A DNA stretch of 64,000 nucleotides from Pseudomonadota bacterium (GTDB taxonomy: Bacteria; Pseudomonadota; Gammaproteobacteria; Burkholderiales; Rhodocyclaceae), in the NCBI GenBank assembly GCA_018241685.1, contig JAFEDJ010000029.1, forward strand, positions 1 to 64,000. Reading direction: 5' to 3'. Made by a program: the position numbers and the translations under genes. Positions within the stretch are counted from its first letter, which is position 1. Each line of letters begins with the position of its first letter. The notes below the pieces were generated by a model. That model did no database searches. It was not told where the DNA came from and worked only from the letters and a program-made list of their open reading frames with translations. Shown one piece after another: positions 11,249-19,731 of the stretch.

Positions 11249-13486
11249 TCAGAAGCGTCCGTTCAGCGACAGCACCAGCGTGCGCGGGGCACCCGGGTAG
11301 TAGGTGGTCGCACCGGGGCGGGCGTCGTCCTGGCCGGCGTTGATCGAGGCGATGTACTGGCGGTCGAACAGGTTCAGCGCCGACAGGCCGATCTCCAGGG
11401 CCGGGCGTCCGCCGGCGGCCGCCAGCGTATAGGCGGCGTGCAGGTCGGCCAGCGTGTAGCTGTGCACCGCCTCGGTGTCGAGGGCGTCGCCGTAACGCTT
11501 GCCCACGTGGCGCAGCTGCGGGCTCAGGCGCCACGGGCCGCTGTGGTAGTCCGCCGCCAGCTTGGCGAGCAGGCGCGGTGCGTCGGGCACCTGCTTGCCG
11601 CTGCTCGCCAGCTGGGTGCCGGCACCGCTGCGGATGTCGTCGTCGAGGCGATTGACGTTCCAGGACAGGCTGCCGATCAGGTCTAGGGCGCTGCTCGCCG
11701 CCCAGGTCGCTTCGAGTTCGGCACCGTAGGCATGGGAGCGCACGCCAGGTTGCAGGTAGGACAGGCCGACGGCCGGATCGTAGGCGGTAACCTGCTTGTC
11801 CTTGGCGCGGCTGACGTAGAGGGTCGGCGCCAGGGTCACGGCGCCGTGGCGCCAGGACAGGCCGGCATCCACGGTGTCGGCGGTCTCCAGGCGCAGATTG
11901 CTCCACAGGCTCTGCAGGCTCACGCCGGCGGACTGGAAGCGGGCGGCGTTGCTCGCGTAGGTGGAGTACAGCGGGCCCAGCCAGGGATTGCCGACGCCCC
12001 GCCCGTAGGCCAGGCGGCCTTCCAGGGCCGGACTGAAGGCCCACTGCAGGGAGGCGCTGGGCAGCACCGCCGAGTAGTCGCTTTTCGTCGTGCTGAGGCC
12101 TGCATTGACAGCCGGGTTGAGGGCCAGCGCGGCGTCGCGGCCGAGATCGCCGATGCTGCCGGCGCTGTAGGTGGTGATGCCGGGCACGCTGAAATGCAGG
12201 TAGCGGACCCCCGCGGCGAACTTCAGCGGCCCGCTGCCGCCGGCCAGCTTGAGGTAGGGGCTGTCGTAATCGCGCTTGCCCATGTCGGCGAGGATGCCCC
12301 AGCGGCTGAAGACCAGCTGGCCGCTGCCATTGATGGCATACACCTTCTGGGCGAGCGGCGGCGGGATGGTGGCGATGCGCTGGGTCCACCAGCCGGCGGT
12401 GAGGTCGAGGGCGGCGAGGCGGGTGGCCACCTCGGCGACCAGCCCGCTCTGCTCCTGCTCGATGTCCATGCGCATCACGTTGCTGCCGCTGGCGGTCAGG
12501 CGGAAGCCATTGGTCTTCAGCCAGTAGGGGCTGAGCTTCAGTACGGTGTCGGCGCCGAGCCGCCAGTTGAATTTGGCGAAGATGTTGTCCTCGGTGAACT
12601 CCTGGTGGTTGAAGCGGTAGTAGAGGGCATCCTGGGCGGCGACGCCGGTCAGCCGCGGGTTGTAGTCGAAGCCGTTCCAGTTGCCGAGGTCACGGCTCTG
12701 GGCGTAGCTGAGCGGCCGGTAGTCGTCGCGGTTGAAGCTGTTATGGACGGCGTAGAGCTCGACGCTGGCATCCCGCCCCAGGGCCTGGGCGAAACCCAGC
12801 GTGGCGTTCTTGCGGTCCTGGTCGCCGGGGCCGCGCCATTTGTCGGTGGCTGCGTCGGAGGCGGACAGGAAGAAGCGCGTGCCGGCGCCGAAGCTGCCGC
12901 TGTCCACACGGGCGAACAGCTTGTGGAACTGCTCGCTGCCGGCTGCCGCGTGGACGCTGACGCCGGTCCGTTCCTGCGGGGCTTTCAGGCTCAGGTCCAT
13001 GGCGCCGGCCAGGTCGCCGAAGCCAAGGCCCTTGTCGGCCGGCAGCGGGCCGCGGATCAGGCTGACGCCGGCCACGTTCTCCAGGTCGAACAGGTTGCCC
13101 ATGCCGCCGTTGCCGACATTGACCGACGAGGGCACGCCGTCCACGGTCAGGGCCAGGTTGCTGAAGGTGTAGGCGGAAATGCCGCGGATACGCAGGAAGT
13201 TCTGGTCCACGGTCAGGCCGTAGGCGTCCTGGCCCGACAGATTGACCGAGGGCATCAGGTCGAGGGCCCGGTAGGGGCTGGTCTGGGCCGGGCCGCCGAG
13301 GATGGCGACGCCTTCTGCCGACACGGAGGACTGGCTGTGGCCGCGTCCGCTATCGGGGCCGACGAGGGGCGCTGCGTCGGCCCCGACATCCACCGGGGCG
13401 AGGACGGGATCGGCGCCGAGGGCCGGGAGCGCCAGCAGCCCCAGGCCGGGGGCGAGCAGGCAACATCGAATGGTCGAGGCTTTCAT
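11249..13486 (-). CDS. TonB-dependent outer-membrane receptor (copy 1)
   Basis: 745 residues: signal peptide 1-24, a TonB-box-like segment (VLAPVDVG) just after it, plug domain with LRIRGISAYTF and DLENVAGVSLIRGPLP, and a 22-strand-type barrel ending in the aromatic C-terminal signal LSLNGRF. Its ATG overlaps the stop of the ATPase gene in ATGA, so it is translationally coupled. Shares distinctive blocks (FARVDSGSFG, KWRGPG, ENVAGVSL) with the receptor at 20604-22901, marking them as paralogues. Family role: energised import of scarce ligands across the outer membrane with TonB-ExbBD, encoded in the same operon. No Fur box was noticed; ModE-like boxes precede the operon. Confidence 0.92.
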   Translation of the reverse strand: MKASTIRCCLLAPGLGLLALPALGADPVLAPVDVGADAAPLVGPDSGRGHSQSSVSAEGVAILGGPAQTSPYRALDLMPSVNLSGQDAYGLTVDQNFLRIRGISAYTFSNLALTVDGVPSSVNVGNGGMGNLFDLENVAGVSLIRGPLPADKGLGFGDLAGAMDLSLKAPQERTGVSVHAAAGSEQFHKLFARVDSGSFGAGTRFFLSASDAATDKWRGPGDQDRKNATLGFAQALGRDASVELYAVHNSFNRDDYRPLSYAQSRDLGNWNGFDYNPRLTGVAAQDALYYRFNHQEFTEDNIFAKFNWRLGADTVLKLSPYWLKTNGFRLTASGSNVMRMDIEQEQSGLVAEVATRLAALDLTAGWWTQRIATIPPPLAQKVYAINGSGQLVFSRWGILADMGKRDYDSPYLKLAGGSGPLKFAAGVRYLHFSVPGITTYSAGSIGDLGRDAALALNPAVNAGLSTTKSDYSAVLPSASLQWAFSPALEGRLAYGRGVGNPWLGPLYSTYASNAARFQSAGVSLQSLWSNLRLETADTVDAGLSWRHGAVTLAPTLYVSRAKDKQVTAYDPAVGLSYLQPGVRSHAYGAELEATWAASSALDLIGSLSWNVNRLDDDIRSGAGTQLASSGKQVPDAPRLLAKLAADYHSGPWRLSPQLRHVGKRYGDALDTEAVHSYTLADLHAAYTLAAAGGRPALEIGLSALNLFDRQYIASINAGQDDARPGATTYYPGAPRTLVLSLNGRF

Positions 13487-14313
13487 GCGGGGGACTCCGA
13501 AGGATGGGATTGGGGGTAACGGGGGCTGGGCGGGGTTTGGGCCGTCGCCGGCATGAAGACCAGCCGCCCGTCGGCAAGGCGGTGGGGCTCCACGTCCACG
13601 TCGTAGAGGCTGCGCATCAGGGGCCGGGTGAGGATCTCCGCGGGGGGGCCGTCGGCGACGATGCGGCCGTCCCGCAGGATCGCCACGCGGTGGGAGCCGT
13701 GCAGTACGTGGTCCGGGTGGTGGGTGGTCTTGAGGATGCCGAAGCCGTCGGCGGCCAGCGTGCGCAGCAGGTCGAGGAGGCGCAGCTGGTTGCCGTAGTC
13801 GAGGCCGCCGGTCGGTTCGTCCATCACCAGCAGGTGGGCGCCCTGGGCGAGGGCGCGGGCGATCAGCGCGAGCTGGCGTTCGCCGCCGGAGATCTCGGTG
13901 TACGGGCGCTCGGCCAGGTGTTCGATGCCCAGCCGGGTGAGGGCGGCGTCGGCCGCCTGCCGGTCGGATGGCCCGATGCGGCCGCTGAGGCCGGCGTGGG
14001 GCAGGCGGCCGAGCAGCACGACATCCCGCACCAGATACGGAAACGGGCTGACGTGCACCTGCGGCACATAGGCCAGCCGGCGGGCCAGCAGGCGCCGCGG
14101 GATCGACGCGATGGGCGCGCCGTCGAGGTGGATTGCGCCGGTGGCGGGGCGCAGCAGGCCGAGGAGCAGGCGCAGCAGGGTGCTCTTGCCGGCGCCGTTG
14201 GCGCCCAGCAGGGACACCACTTCGCCGCTGCCGACGTGCAGGTCCACGCCGTTCAGCACGGTTCGGCCGCGCCAGGCGTAGCGCAGGTCGCGGGCGAGCA
14301 GCGTGGCGCTCAT
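13483..14313 (-). CDS. FecE/BtuD/MolC-type ABC transporter ATPase
   Basis: 276 residues. Walker A GANGAGKS (~40-47), Q-loop in VPQVHVSPFPY, signature SGGERQLALIARAL, Walker B LLVMDEP, and switch TTHHPDHV, where a second His replaces the common Asp next to the switch His. This is the ATPase class of type II importers for siderophores, B12, haem and molybdate (MolC). Couples by ATGA overlap to the permease upstream and the receptor downstream. The chosen ATG (MSATLL) gives that overlap; two residues more are possible. Confidence 0.92.
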   Translation of the reverse strand: MSATLLARDLRYAWRGRTVLNGVDLHVGSGEVVSLLGANGAGKSTLLRLLLGLLRPATGAIHLDGAPIASIPRRLLARRLAYVPQVHVSPFPYLVRDVVLLGRLPHAGLSGRIGPSDRQAADAALTRLGIEHLAERPYTEISGGERQLALIARALAQGAHLLVMDEPTGGLDYGNQLRLLDLLRTLAADGFGILKTTHHPDHVLHGSHRVAILRDGRIVADGPPAEILTRPLMRSLYDVDVEPHRLADGRLVFMPATAQTPPSPRYPQSHPSESPA

Positions 14314-15332
14314 GCCCACGCCTTTCGGGCCCGGCCGAGGACCAGCAGGAAGACCGGGATGCCGATCAGCTCGGTGACGATGCCGATCGGGATCTCGGTG
14401 CTGCTCCAGGTCCGCGACAGGCTGTCGGCGCCGAGCAGGAACAGGGCGCCGAGGCCGGCGCTGGCGGGCAGCAGGCGGCTGTTGCCGGGGCCGACCAGGA
14501 GGCGTGCGATGTGCGGCACGATCAGGCCGACCCAGCCGATCATGCCGGCCAGCGACACGGTGAGTGCCGAGACCAGCGTGGCGGCGGCGATCACCGTGTA
14601 GCGGACCGCGCGCACCGGTACGCCGAGGGTGCGCGCTTCGTCGTCGCCCATCGACAGCGCGTCGAGGGCACGGCCGAGGGCCGACAGCAGCAGCACGCCG
14701 CCGCCGATCGGCAGGGCCAGGCTGCCGACCTGGGTCAGATCGGCGACCGCGAGGCTGCCCATCAGCCAGTAGACGATGGCCGGCAGCTGGTTGTAGGGGT
14801 CGGCGACGTATTTCACCATCGACAGCAGGGACGAGAACAGCGCCGCGCTGACGATGCCGCCGAGCACCAGCATGACGATCGCGCCGTCGCCGAACAGCGT
14901 GGCGATGCCGACGCCGATGGCCACCGCGGCGACCCCCATTGCGAAGGCCAGCGCCTGGACCTGCAGCCAGTCCAGCGACAGCAGGATGCCCAGCGCCGCC
15001 CCGAAGGCCGCGCCGGCCAGCACGCCGAGCAGGCCGGGGGACACCAGCGGGTTGCGGAAGACCGCCTGGAAGGCCGCGCCGGAGCTGGCCAGCGCGGCGC
15101 CGACCAGCACCGCGGCGAGGACCCGCGGCAGGCGGATGCGCACGACCAGGTTGTAGAGCACCTCGAACTCTTCCGGCGGCAGCGGCCGCCAGCCCAGCGC
15201 CGCGCCGAGCAGGCGCAGGATGTCGTCCACCGGCAGCGGGTAGCGGCCGATGCTCAGTGCGGCCAGCATCGCGGCGCCGAGCAGGGCCGGCAGGCCGAGG
15301 AGCGGCAGCAGGGGATGGCGGGCGAGACTCAT
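14310..15332 (-). CDS. FecCD/MolB-type ABC transporter permease
   Basis: 340 residues, about ten hydrophobic helices. Contains RIRLPRVLAAVLVGAALA followed by GAAFQAVFRNPLVSPGLLG, the hallmark of the FecCD/BtuC permease family, and GWVGLIVPHIARLLVGP, the coupling-helix region. Forms a homodimeric channel with the ATPase encoded next. The only permease of this class in the island, although two cognate-type binding proteins (10218-11246 and 18685-19728) are present, so both may dock on it. Starts with ATG overlapping the exbD stop (ATGA). Confidence 0.92.
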   Translation of the reverse strand: MSLARHPLLPLLGLPALLGAAMLAALSIGRYPLPVDDILRLLGAALGWRPLPPEEFEVLYNLVVRIRLPRVLAAVLVGAALASSGAAFQAVFRNPLVSPGLLGVLAGAAFGAALGILLSLDWLQVQALAFAMGVAAVAIGVGIATLFGDGAIVMLVLGGIVSAALFSSLLSMVKYVADPYNQLPAIVYWLMGSLAVADLTQVGSLALPIGGGVLLLSALGRALDALSMGDDEARTLGVPVRAVRYTVIAAATLVSALTVSLAGMIGWVGLIVPHIARLLVGPGNSRLLPASAGLGALFLLGADSLSRTWSSTEIPIGIVTELIGIPVFLLVLGRARKAWA

Positions 15333-15751
15333 TGCGGCTCCGGGCGCGGGTCGCTGACGAAGCCGATGCGGCTCACCCCCTGACGGGAGGCTGTCGCCAT
15401 GCTGCGCGCCACGGTGCCGTAGGGGGTGGCGGCGTCGGCCTGCAGGTGCAGCTCGGGAACCGGGTCGAGCCGTCCGGCGGCGCCCAGGCGGGCTTCCAGT
15501 TCGGCGCTGGAGATCGGCTGGCCGTTCCACAACAGCTGCCCGCCGGCCGTCAGCCCCAGGTGGATCGCGTCGGGGCGGGGCCGCGTCGGGGTGCTCGCGG
15601 CGCGCGGCAGCTCGACCTGCACCGAGTGGGTCAGCAGCGGTGCGGCGACGATGAAGATCACCAGCAGCACCAGCATCACGTCGATCAGCGGGATCATGTT
15701 GATCTCGGCGATCGGGCGGCGCTCGCCGCCGGGGGTGAGGGAGAAGCCCAT
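15329..15751 (-). CDS. exbD: Biopolymer transport protein ExbD
   Basis: 140 residues. Short cytoplasmic N-terminus with AEINMIPLIDVMLVLLVIF: the single membrane helix with the conserved proton-path Asp (ca. residue 25), then a periplasmic domain with LPRA and the C-terminal strand motif. Works with ExbB to convert proton-motive force into TonB movement. Overlaps the exbB stop by one base (TGATG) and the permease start by four. Confidence 0.93.
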   Translation of the reverse strand: MGFSLTPGGERRPIAEINMIPLIDVMLVLLVIFIVAAPLLTHSVQVELPRAASTPTRPRPDAIHLGLTAGGQLLWNGQPISSAELEARLGAAGRLDPVPELHLQADAATPYGTVARSMATASRQGVSRIGFVSDPRPEPQ

Positions 15752-16503
15752 CACGCGGCCCTCGCGACGGGGGCTGCGTGGGCGGGCGCAGCGCTGTCCG
15801 CCGGCCGCGGGTCGGCGACGGTCGGTGCCAGGCCGCTGACCAGAAAGCCCAGCAGTTCGTGGGCGAAGCCTTCCAGCTCGTCGAGCAGGCGTCGGTTGGC
15901 GCGCCCCAGCGCGTTGTAGGCCAGCAGCGCCGGGATGGCCACGGCGAGGCCACAGGCGGTCATCACCAGCGCTTCGCCAACCGGGCCGGCGACCTTGTCC
16001 AGGCTGCCGGCGCCCTCCGCGCCGATGCCGATGAGGGCGTGGTAGATGCCCCATACGGTGCCGAACAGGCCGACGAAGGGTGCAGTGGCGGCGACCGAGC
16101 CGATCACTGCGAGGCCCGCATCGAGGCGGGCGCCCGCCTCGGCGAGGCCGCGGTTGAAGGCCTGCAGCAGGAACACGTCGGGGGCCGACAGCTGGATCGC
16201 CGCCTGGCCGTCGCGGCGGCCGTTCCACTGGCGGCAGGCGTCCATGGCCAGGTGGGACAGGCGCACCCACGGACAGCCTGGCGGCCGGGCGGTCAGCAGG
16301 CGTTCGAAGGCGGCCGGCGACGCGCAGGCGGTGAGGCCGGCGGCGGACCGCCGCCCCTGGCGCCGCAGCTGGAAGACCTGCCAGCTCTTCAGGGCGATCT
16401 GGTACCAGCAGGCGAGGGACATCGTGAGGAGGACGGCGAGTACCAGGCGCCCGAGGGCGTCGGCGTGGGACAGGGAATGGAGGATGCCGCTGCTGTCGGC
16501 CAT
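15751..16503 (-). CDS. exbB: Biopolymer transport protein ExbB
   Basis: 250 residues. First helix ~18-36, large cytoplasmic loop, then GLAVIGSVAATAPFVGLFGTV (second helix with the conserved ATAPFVGLFGTVWGI block) and a third helix with EALVMTACGLAVAIPALLAYN. The MotA/TolQ/ExbB proton-channel family. ATG at 16503 begins MADSSG; it is two bases after the tonB stop. Dedicated TonB-ExbB-ExbD motors usually serve receptors in the same operon. Confidence 0.93.
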   Translation of the reverse strand: MADSSGILHSLSHADALGRLVLAVLLTMSLACWYQIALKSWQVFQLRRQGRRSAAGLTACASPAAFERLLTARPPGCPWVRLSHLAMDACRQWNGRRDGQAAIQLSAPDVFLLQAFNRGLAEAGARLDAGLAVIGSVAATAPFVGLFGTVWGIYHALIGIGAEGAGSLDKVAGPVGEALVMTACGLAVAIPALLAYNALGRANRRLLDELEGFAHELLGFLVSGLAPTVADPRPADSAAPAHAAPVARAA

Positions 16504-16505
16504 GG

Positions 16506-17252
16506 TCAGGATCTCCGCAGGGTGAAGTTGATGGGGACGATGACCCACGCGGCCACCGGGCCGTCGCCCTGGCGGGCGGGAACGAAGCGCCAGCGGCGCA
16601 CCGCGTCGATGGCGGCCTGGTCGAGGCGCTCGAAGCCGGAGCCCTGATGCACCCGAATGTCGCCGGCGTGGCCGTCGGTGGTGACGAAGACCCGCAGCTG
16701 CACGCTGCCCTGTTCGCGCAACTGACGGCTGGCGGCGGGATAGTCGGGGGCCGGATTGCTCAGGTAGTCGGCGTCGAAGCGCGGCGGGCTGTCCGCCACG
16801 GGGGCGGTGCTGCGCGGCGCTGGCGCGGCGGCCTCGCGGGGCGTGGGGGATTCGTGGGCGCGGCTGTCAGGAGAGCTGTCGGCGGGTGGGGTGGCGCTGG
16901 GCGCCAGGGCGGGTGAGGTGGTGGGTAACGGGGCCGAGGCTGCCGAGCGGCTGGACTGCAGTGGTGTCGCCTGCGGGCGCGCTACCGGCCGAGGCGCCGG
17001 AGTGGCATCGGCGTGGGCTTGGGGGCGGGGCGTCCGTGGAGCGGCGGTCGGCGCCGGGGGCGCGGGGGGCGGCTGTGTGGGAGCAGCTGGTTCGGTGATC
17101 CAGGCGACCTGCAGGATCTTCGGTGGGGCCGCCTGCGGCGCCGGGGGGCTCAGGGCCAGCAGGCCCGCCGCGGCCAGGCCGTGGGCGGCGAGGACGACGC
17201 CCGCCGCACCGAGCCGGGGGGCTGCTGCCGGAGTGCACACCGTGGCGTTCAT
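16506..17252 (-). CDS. tonB: TonB energy-transducing protein
   Basis: 248 residues: N-terminal membrane anchor (~15-35), a long Pro/Ala/Ser-rich spacer (~50-150) that spans the periplasm, and a C-terminal TonB domain with NPAPDYPAASRQLREQGSVQL, GSGFERLDQAAIDAVRRWRF and VPINFTL. This contacts the TonB box of receptors. Second gene of the operon starting at 17670. Confidence 0.93.
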   Translation of the reverse strand: MNATVCTPAAAPRLGAAGVVLAAHGLAAAGLLALSPPAPQAAPPKILQVAWITEPAAPTQPPPAPPAPTAAPRTPRPQAHADATPAPRPVARPQATPLQSSRSAASAPLPTTSPALAPSATPPADSSPDSRAHESPTPREAAAPAPRSTAPVADSPPRFDADYLSNPAPDYPAASRQLREQGSVQLRVFVTTDGHAGDIRVHQGSGFERLDQAAIDAVRRWRFVPARQGDGPVAAWVIVPINFTLRRS

Positions 17253-17262
17253 CCCGTCTGCC

Positions 17263-17670
17263 TCAGCGCGGCATCGATTCGGCGAGGGAGAAGAAGCCGT
17301 GGGCCTTGTCCAGCTCGCCGTCGCGGACGACCACCCGGTGGATCAGCCAGCGGCCGTCGCGCAGGCGCCACGCGCGCAGGGACTCGGCGTAGGCCAGGGT
17401 GCGGAAGGCGGTGGGGATCTCCGGCCCGCGGCTTTCCTCGAGCACGTAGCTGTGGGCGCAGTAGCAGGCGTTGTCGTCCTCGTCGCGGCCGAGGATGCGC
17501 GCGGCGGTGACCACGTAATCCATGTAGTGGTCGAAATACAGGGGCGCGATGACCTGCTCCTGCCATTCGGGGGGCAGGCCCTCGTTCCAGCGGATCGATG
17601 TTTCCGTGCGGCGGGTATGGCCGGGCCGGATATCAAAATATTGATGTGTATATAGCGTTACGTGAGACAT
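17263..17670 (-). CDS. Unrecognised small soluble protein, possibly NTF2/SnoaL-like
   Basis: 135 residues, no signal peptide or membrane helix. A C-terminal stretch RAWRLRDGRWLIHRVVVRDGE resembles the last strands of NTF2/SnoaL-fold proteins, and the aromatic-rich centre (APLYFDHYMDYVV) would fit a small ligand pocket; two Cys (CYC) lie mid-protein. I do not recognise a named family. First gene of the tonB-exbBD-permease-ATPase-receptor operon, ten bases ahead of tonB, so probably part of the uptake process. A GAGG ribosome-binding site precedes the ATG. Odd: its first 12 codons contain a ModE-box-like palindrome. Confidence 0.65.
   Translation of the reverse strand: MSHVTLYTHQYFDIRPGHTRRTETSIRWNEGLPPEWQEQVIAPLYFDHYMDYVVTAARILGRDEDDNACYCAHSYVLEESRGPEIPTAFRTLAYAESLRAWRLRDGRWLIHRVVVRDGELDKAHGFFSLAESMPR
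17634..17657. promoter_or_regulatory. ModE-box-like palindrome inside the 5' end of the 17263-17670 gene
   Basis: CAAAATAT-N8-ATATAGCG. The right half is a perfect half-site; the left half matches 6 of 8. It lies 13-36 bases inside the reading frame, where a bound repressor could block elongation or a start site close to the ATG. Weaker than the box at 17798. Confidence 0.4.
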
Positions 17671-17797
17671 GGTCGGGCCTCGTTTGTCGGTGGCATTGCC
17701 GGCCGTGTCGGCCGTCAGTGTCGTTGTTATTACAGTCTTTGTCGGTTGTGCTTCAGAAACCGTGGCCTTGCGCCGGATTTGGCGCATCACGCCGTTT

Positions 17798-17821
17798 CGT
17801 TATGTACTTGTGCAAATAGCG
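17798..17821. promoter_or_regulatory. ModE box upstream of the tonB/exbBD/permease operon
   Basis: CGTTATGT-N8-AAATAGCG, a near-palindrome with the spacing of the ModE consensus (CGNTATATA-N6-TATATNACG). Lies 128 bases upstream of the first ATG of the minus-strand operon (17670). In E. coli ModE-molybdate binds such sites to repress modABC and activate some molybdoenzyme genes; the sign here is unknown. Confidence 0.65.
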
Positions 17822-17915
17822 TGCCGGTGGGCGGGGGCTGCGGCAGGGTGGTCAGGGCGGCGTGCGGAGCGGGCCGGAGCGCGGCCAGGGGTGCGGGTTT
17901 CCGCTTCCATGCACC

Positions 17916-17952
17916 AAAAAAAGGCCGTGCTCCGTTGCCGGGGCACGGCCAA
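17916..17952 (-). terminator. Rho-independent terminator of the globin operon
   Basis: On the minus strand, GGCCGTGC and GCACGGCC form an 8-bp stem (a few more pairs are possible) followed by seven T. It follows the stop codon at 17984 by ~32 bases and separates the two minus-strand operons. Confidence 0.88.
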
Positions 17953-17983
17953 GGCGCGCTTTACGCGAGCTTGGAGTCTCACA

Positions 17984-18661
17984 TCATGTGGGAGAGGGGA
18001 GGCCGTGCTGGGCGGCCATTGCGGCGTAGGGGCGGCGGGCCGGCGCCGCCTTGGTGGTACGCCGGTTGATCATGCGGATCGACATGGCTTCCAGCCAGTT
18101 CCAGTATTCCTCGCGCACGTCGTTGGGGAAGCCTTCCTCGTCCAGGGCCTGCCACAGGAGATCCAGCCAGGTTTCGCGGGCTGTTTCGTCGATGGTGAAG
18201 GGGAAGTGGCGGGTGCGCATGCAGGTATGGCCGAACTGCGGCGTGAAGTTGGCTGGGCCGCCACAGGCTTCGACGATGAAGTCGGCGGTCTTGTCGGTGC
18301 CGCGGGCGAATTTTTCATCGTCGGCTGGGAACAGGTGGCCGACCGGCGAGGCCCTCAACAGCGTGTGGTGGCGCCACACCACCGCGCGCAGGCGGGCTTC
18401 CCCGGCGCTGCGGATGACCCGCAGGGACGGAAAGGGGACGGGCGGGTAATCCGCATCGTGGCCGCTGGCGACCCAGCGGACGGTCTCGCCGACCTGCATC
18501 GCTTCCTGCAGGGAATGCACGGTCTGTTCCGTCGGCGGTGCGGCGTGGGCGTGCCCGTGCCCGCCGCAGCCACAGGCGGGGGCGTCGGCGGACAGCAGCG
18601 GCAGCTCCGTGGCGGAGGTGCTGGAGGAGGATGGAGCGGTCGAGGAAGAGGTCTGGCACAT
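17984..18661 (-). CDS. Truncated-haemoglobin-like protein with His/Cys-rich N-terminus
   Basis: 225 residues. N-terminal Ser/Thr-rich segment followed by a probable metal-binding patch CGCGGHGHAHA (~31-41), then an all-helical domain with VVWRHHTLLRASPVGHLFP, FIVEACGGPANFTPQFGH, MRTRHFPFTIDETARETW and a Trp-rich end (EEYWNWLEAMSIRMINRRTT). The RH-FPFTID and GGP-x(4-6)-GH blocks match the haem-pocket region of bacterial truncated globins. Such proteins bind O2 or NO, or shuttle electrons. Last gene of the operon starting at 22901, 23 bases after the binding protein. Why a globin should be co-expressed with metal import is not clear from the sequence. Confidence 0.75.
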   Translation of the reverse strand: MCQTSSSTAPSSSSTSATELPLLSADAPACGCGGHGHAHAAPPTEQTVHSLQEAMQVGETVRWVASGHDADYPPVPFPSLRVIRSAGEARLRAVVWRHHTLLRASPVGHLFPADDEKFARGTDKTADFIVEACGGPANFTPQFGHTCMRTRHFPFTIDETARETWLDLLWQALDEEGFPNDVREEYWNWLEAMSIRMINRRTTKAAPARRPYAAMAAQHGLPSPT

Positions 18662-18684
18662 GCGGGCAATCTCCGGAAAAAGGG

Positions 18685-19728
18685 TCAGGGACGGGGCAGG
18701 AGTTCGGCGAGGTCGCCGTCGCTGACCTGCGTGTGCAGGAACAGGCGGTAGAACTCGCGGGTTTCCCGGCGCAGGTCCAGCGGCAGGCGGCTGGGGTAGA
18801 ACAGGCTGGCCAGCCATTGGGCGCCGAGGGCGCGCATTGCGGACGGGGGTCGGTCGAGCCAGTTGAAGGGCCAGCGCGGCACCACGTAGACGCGGCCGTC
18901 CTTCACCGCACGGATGGCCTGCCAGCGCGGGTCGCTGCGCACGGCGGCGGCGAACTTCGGGTCCTGGGCGAGGATCACCTGCGGGTCGGCGGCGATGACC
19001 TGCTCCAGGCTGATCGCCTCCATGCCCATGTGGGAACGGGGTTCGCAGCGGTGGATGTTGTAGCCGCCGGCCAGTTCGATGGCCTCGGTGTGGAAGGAGC
19101 GGTGGCAGTCCGTGGTGAGGCCGGCCGGGCCTTCGGCGTAGTAGACGCGGACCCGTTCCTTTTCGGGGATGGCGGCGATGCCGGCCTTCAGGCGGGCCAG
19201 GGCTTTCTCGGTGTAGGCGGCCTGGGCTTCGCTGGCCTTGCCGTCGTGGCCCAGCAGGCGGGCGGTGAAGCGGAGCGCCGCTGGCCAGTCGGCGAGGGTG
19301 TCGAGGCGGATGAAGACCACCGGCATGCCGATGCGGCCGAAGAAGTTCTCCACCATCGCCCGGTCCACGAAGGGGCTCTGCCAGGCCAGCGCGATCTGCG
19401 CGCGGGTGCCCAGCACTTCCTCCGGGTTGGCGGTGCGGCCCATGCCGTAGACGCCGCCGAGCACCGGCAGGTCGGCGAGGCCGGCGGGCAGGTAGCGCCG
19501 GGCTTCCGGCTCGAAGACCAGGTTGACGCCGACCATCGTCTCCGGCGCGACCATCGCCAGCAGCACGCTGAGCGGTGGGGCGGAGCCGTAGACCCGCTCG
19601 ATGTGGTCGGGGACCTGCACGCGGCGTCCGGCCATGTCCACGATCTCCCGCGCCGGTGCGGGCGGAGCGGCGAGGAATAGCAGGGCCAGCAGGCCCATCG
19701 GGCGGAGGATGTTGAGGAGGAGGCGCAT
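18685..19728 (-). CDS. TroA/FepB-fold periplasmic binding protein (second copy)
   Basis: 347 residues with a Sec signal peptide (1-26, ending APA-RE), REIVDMAGRRVQVPDHIERVY as the COG0614 opening motif, and a C-lobe with PRWPFNWLDRPPSAMRALGAQWL. The Cys/His-containing loops (TTDCHRSFHTE, HRCEPRSHMGM) could line the ligand site. Paralogous to 10218-11246 but with no permease or ATPase of its own, so it probably uses the FecCD-type pair encoded at 13483-15332. The MolA branch of this family binds molybdate and tungstate; siderophore, haem or cobalamin are alternatives. Confidence 0.85.
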   Translation of the reverse strand: MRLLLNILRPMGLLALLFLAAPPAPAREIVDMAGRRVQVPDHIERVYGSAPPLSVLLAMVAPETMVGVNLVFEPEARRYLPAGLADLPVLGGVYGMGRTANPEEVLGTRAQIALAWQSPFVDRAMVENFFGRIGMPVVFIRLDTLADWPAALRFTARLLGHDGKASEAQAAYTEKALARLKAGIAAIPEKERVRVYYAEGPAGLTTDCHRSFHTEAIELAGGYNIHRCEPRSHMGMEAISLEQVIAADPQVILAQDPKFAAAVRSDPRWQAIRAVKDGRVYVVPRWPFNWLDRPPSAMRALGAQWLASLFYPSRLPLDLRRETREFYRLFLHTQVSDGDLAELLPRP

Positions 19729-19731
19729 GGC

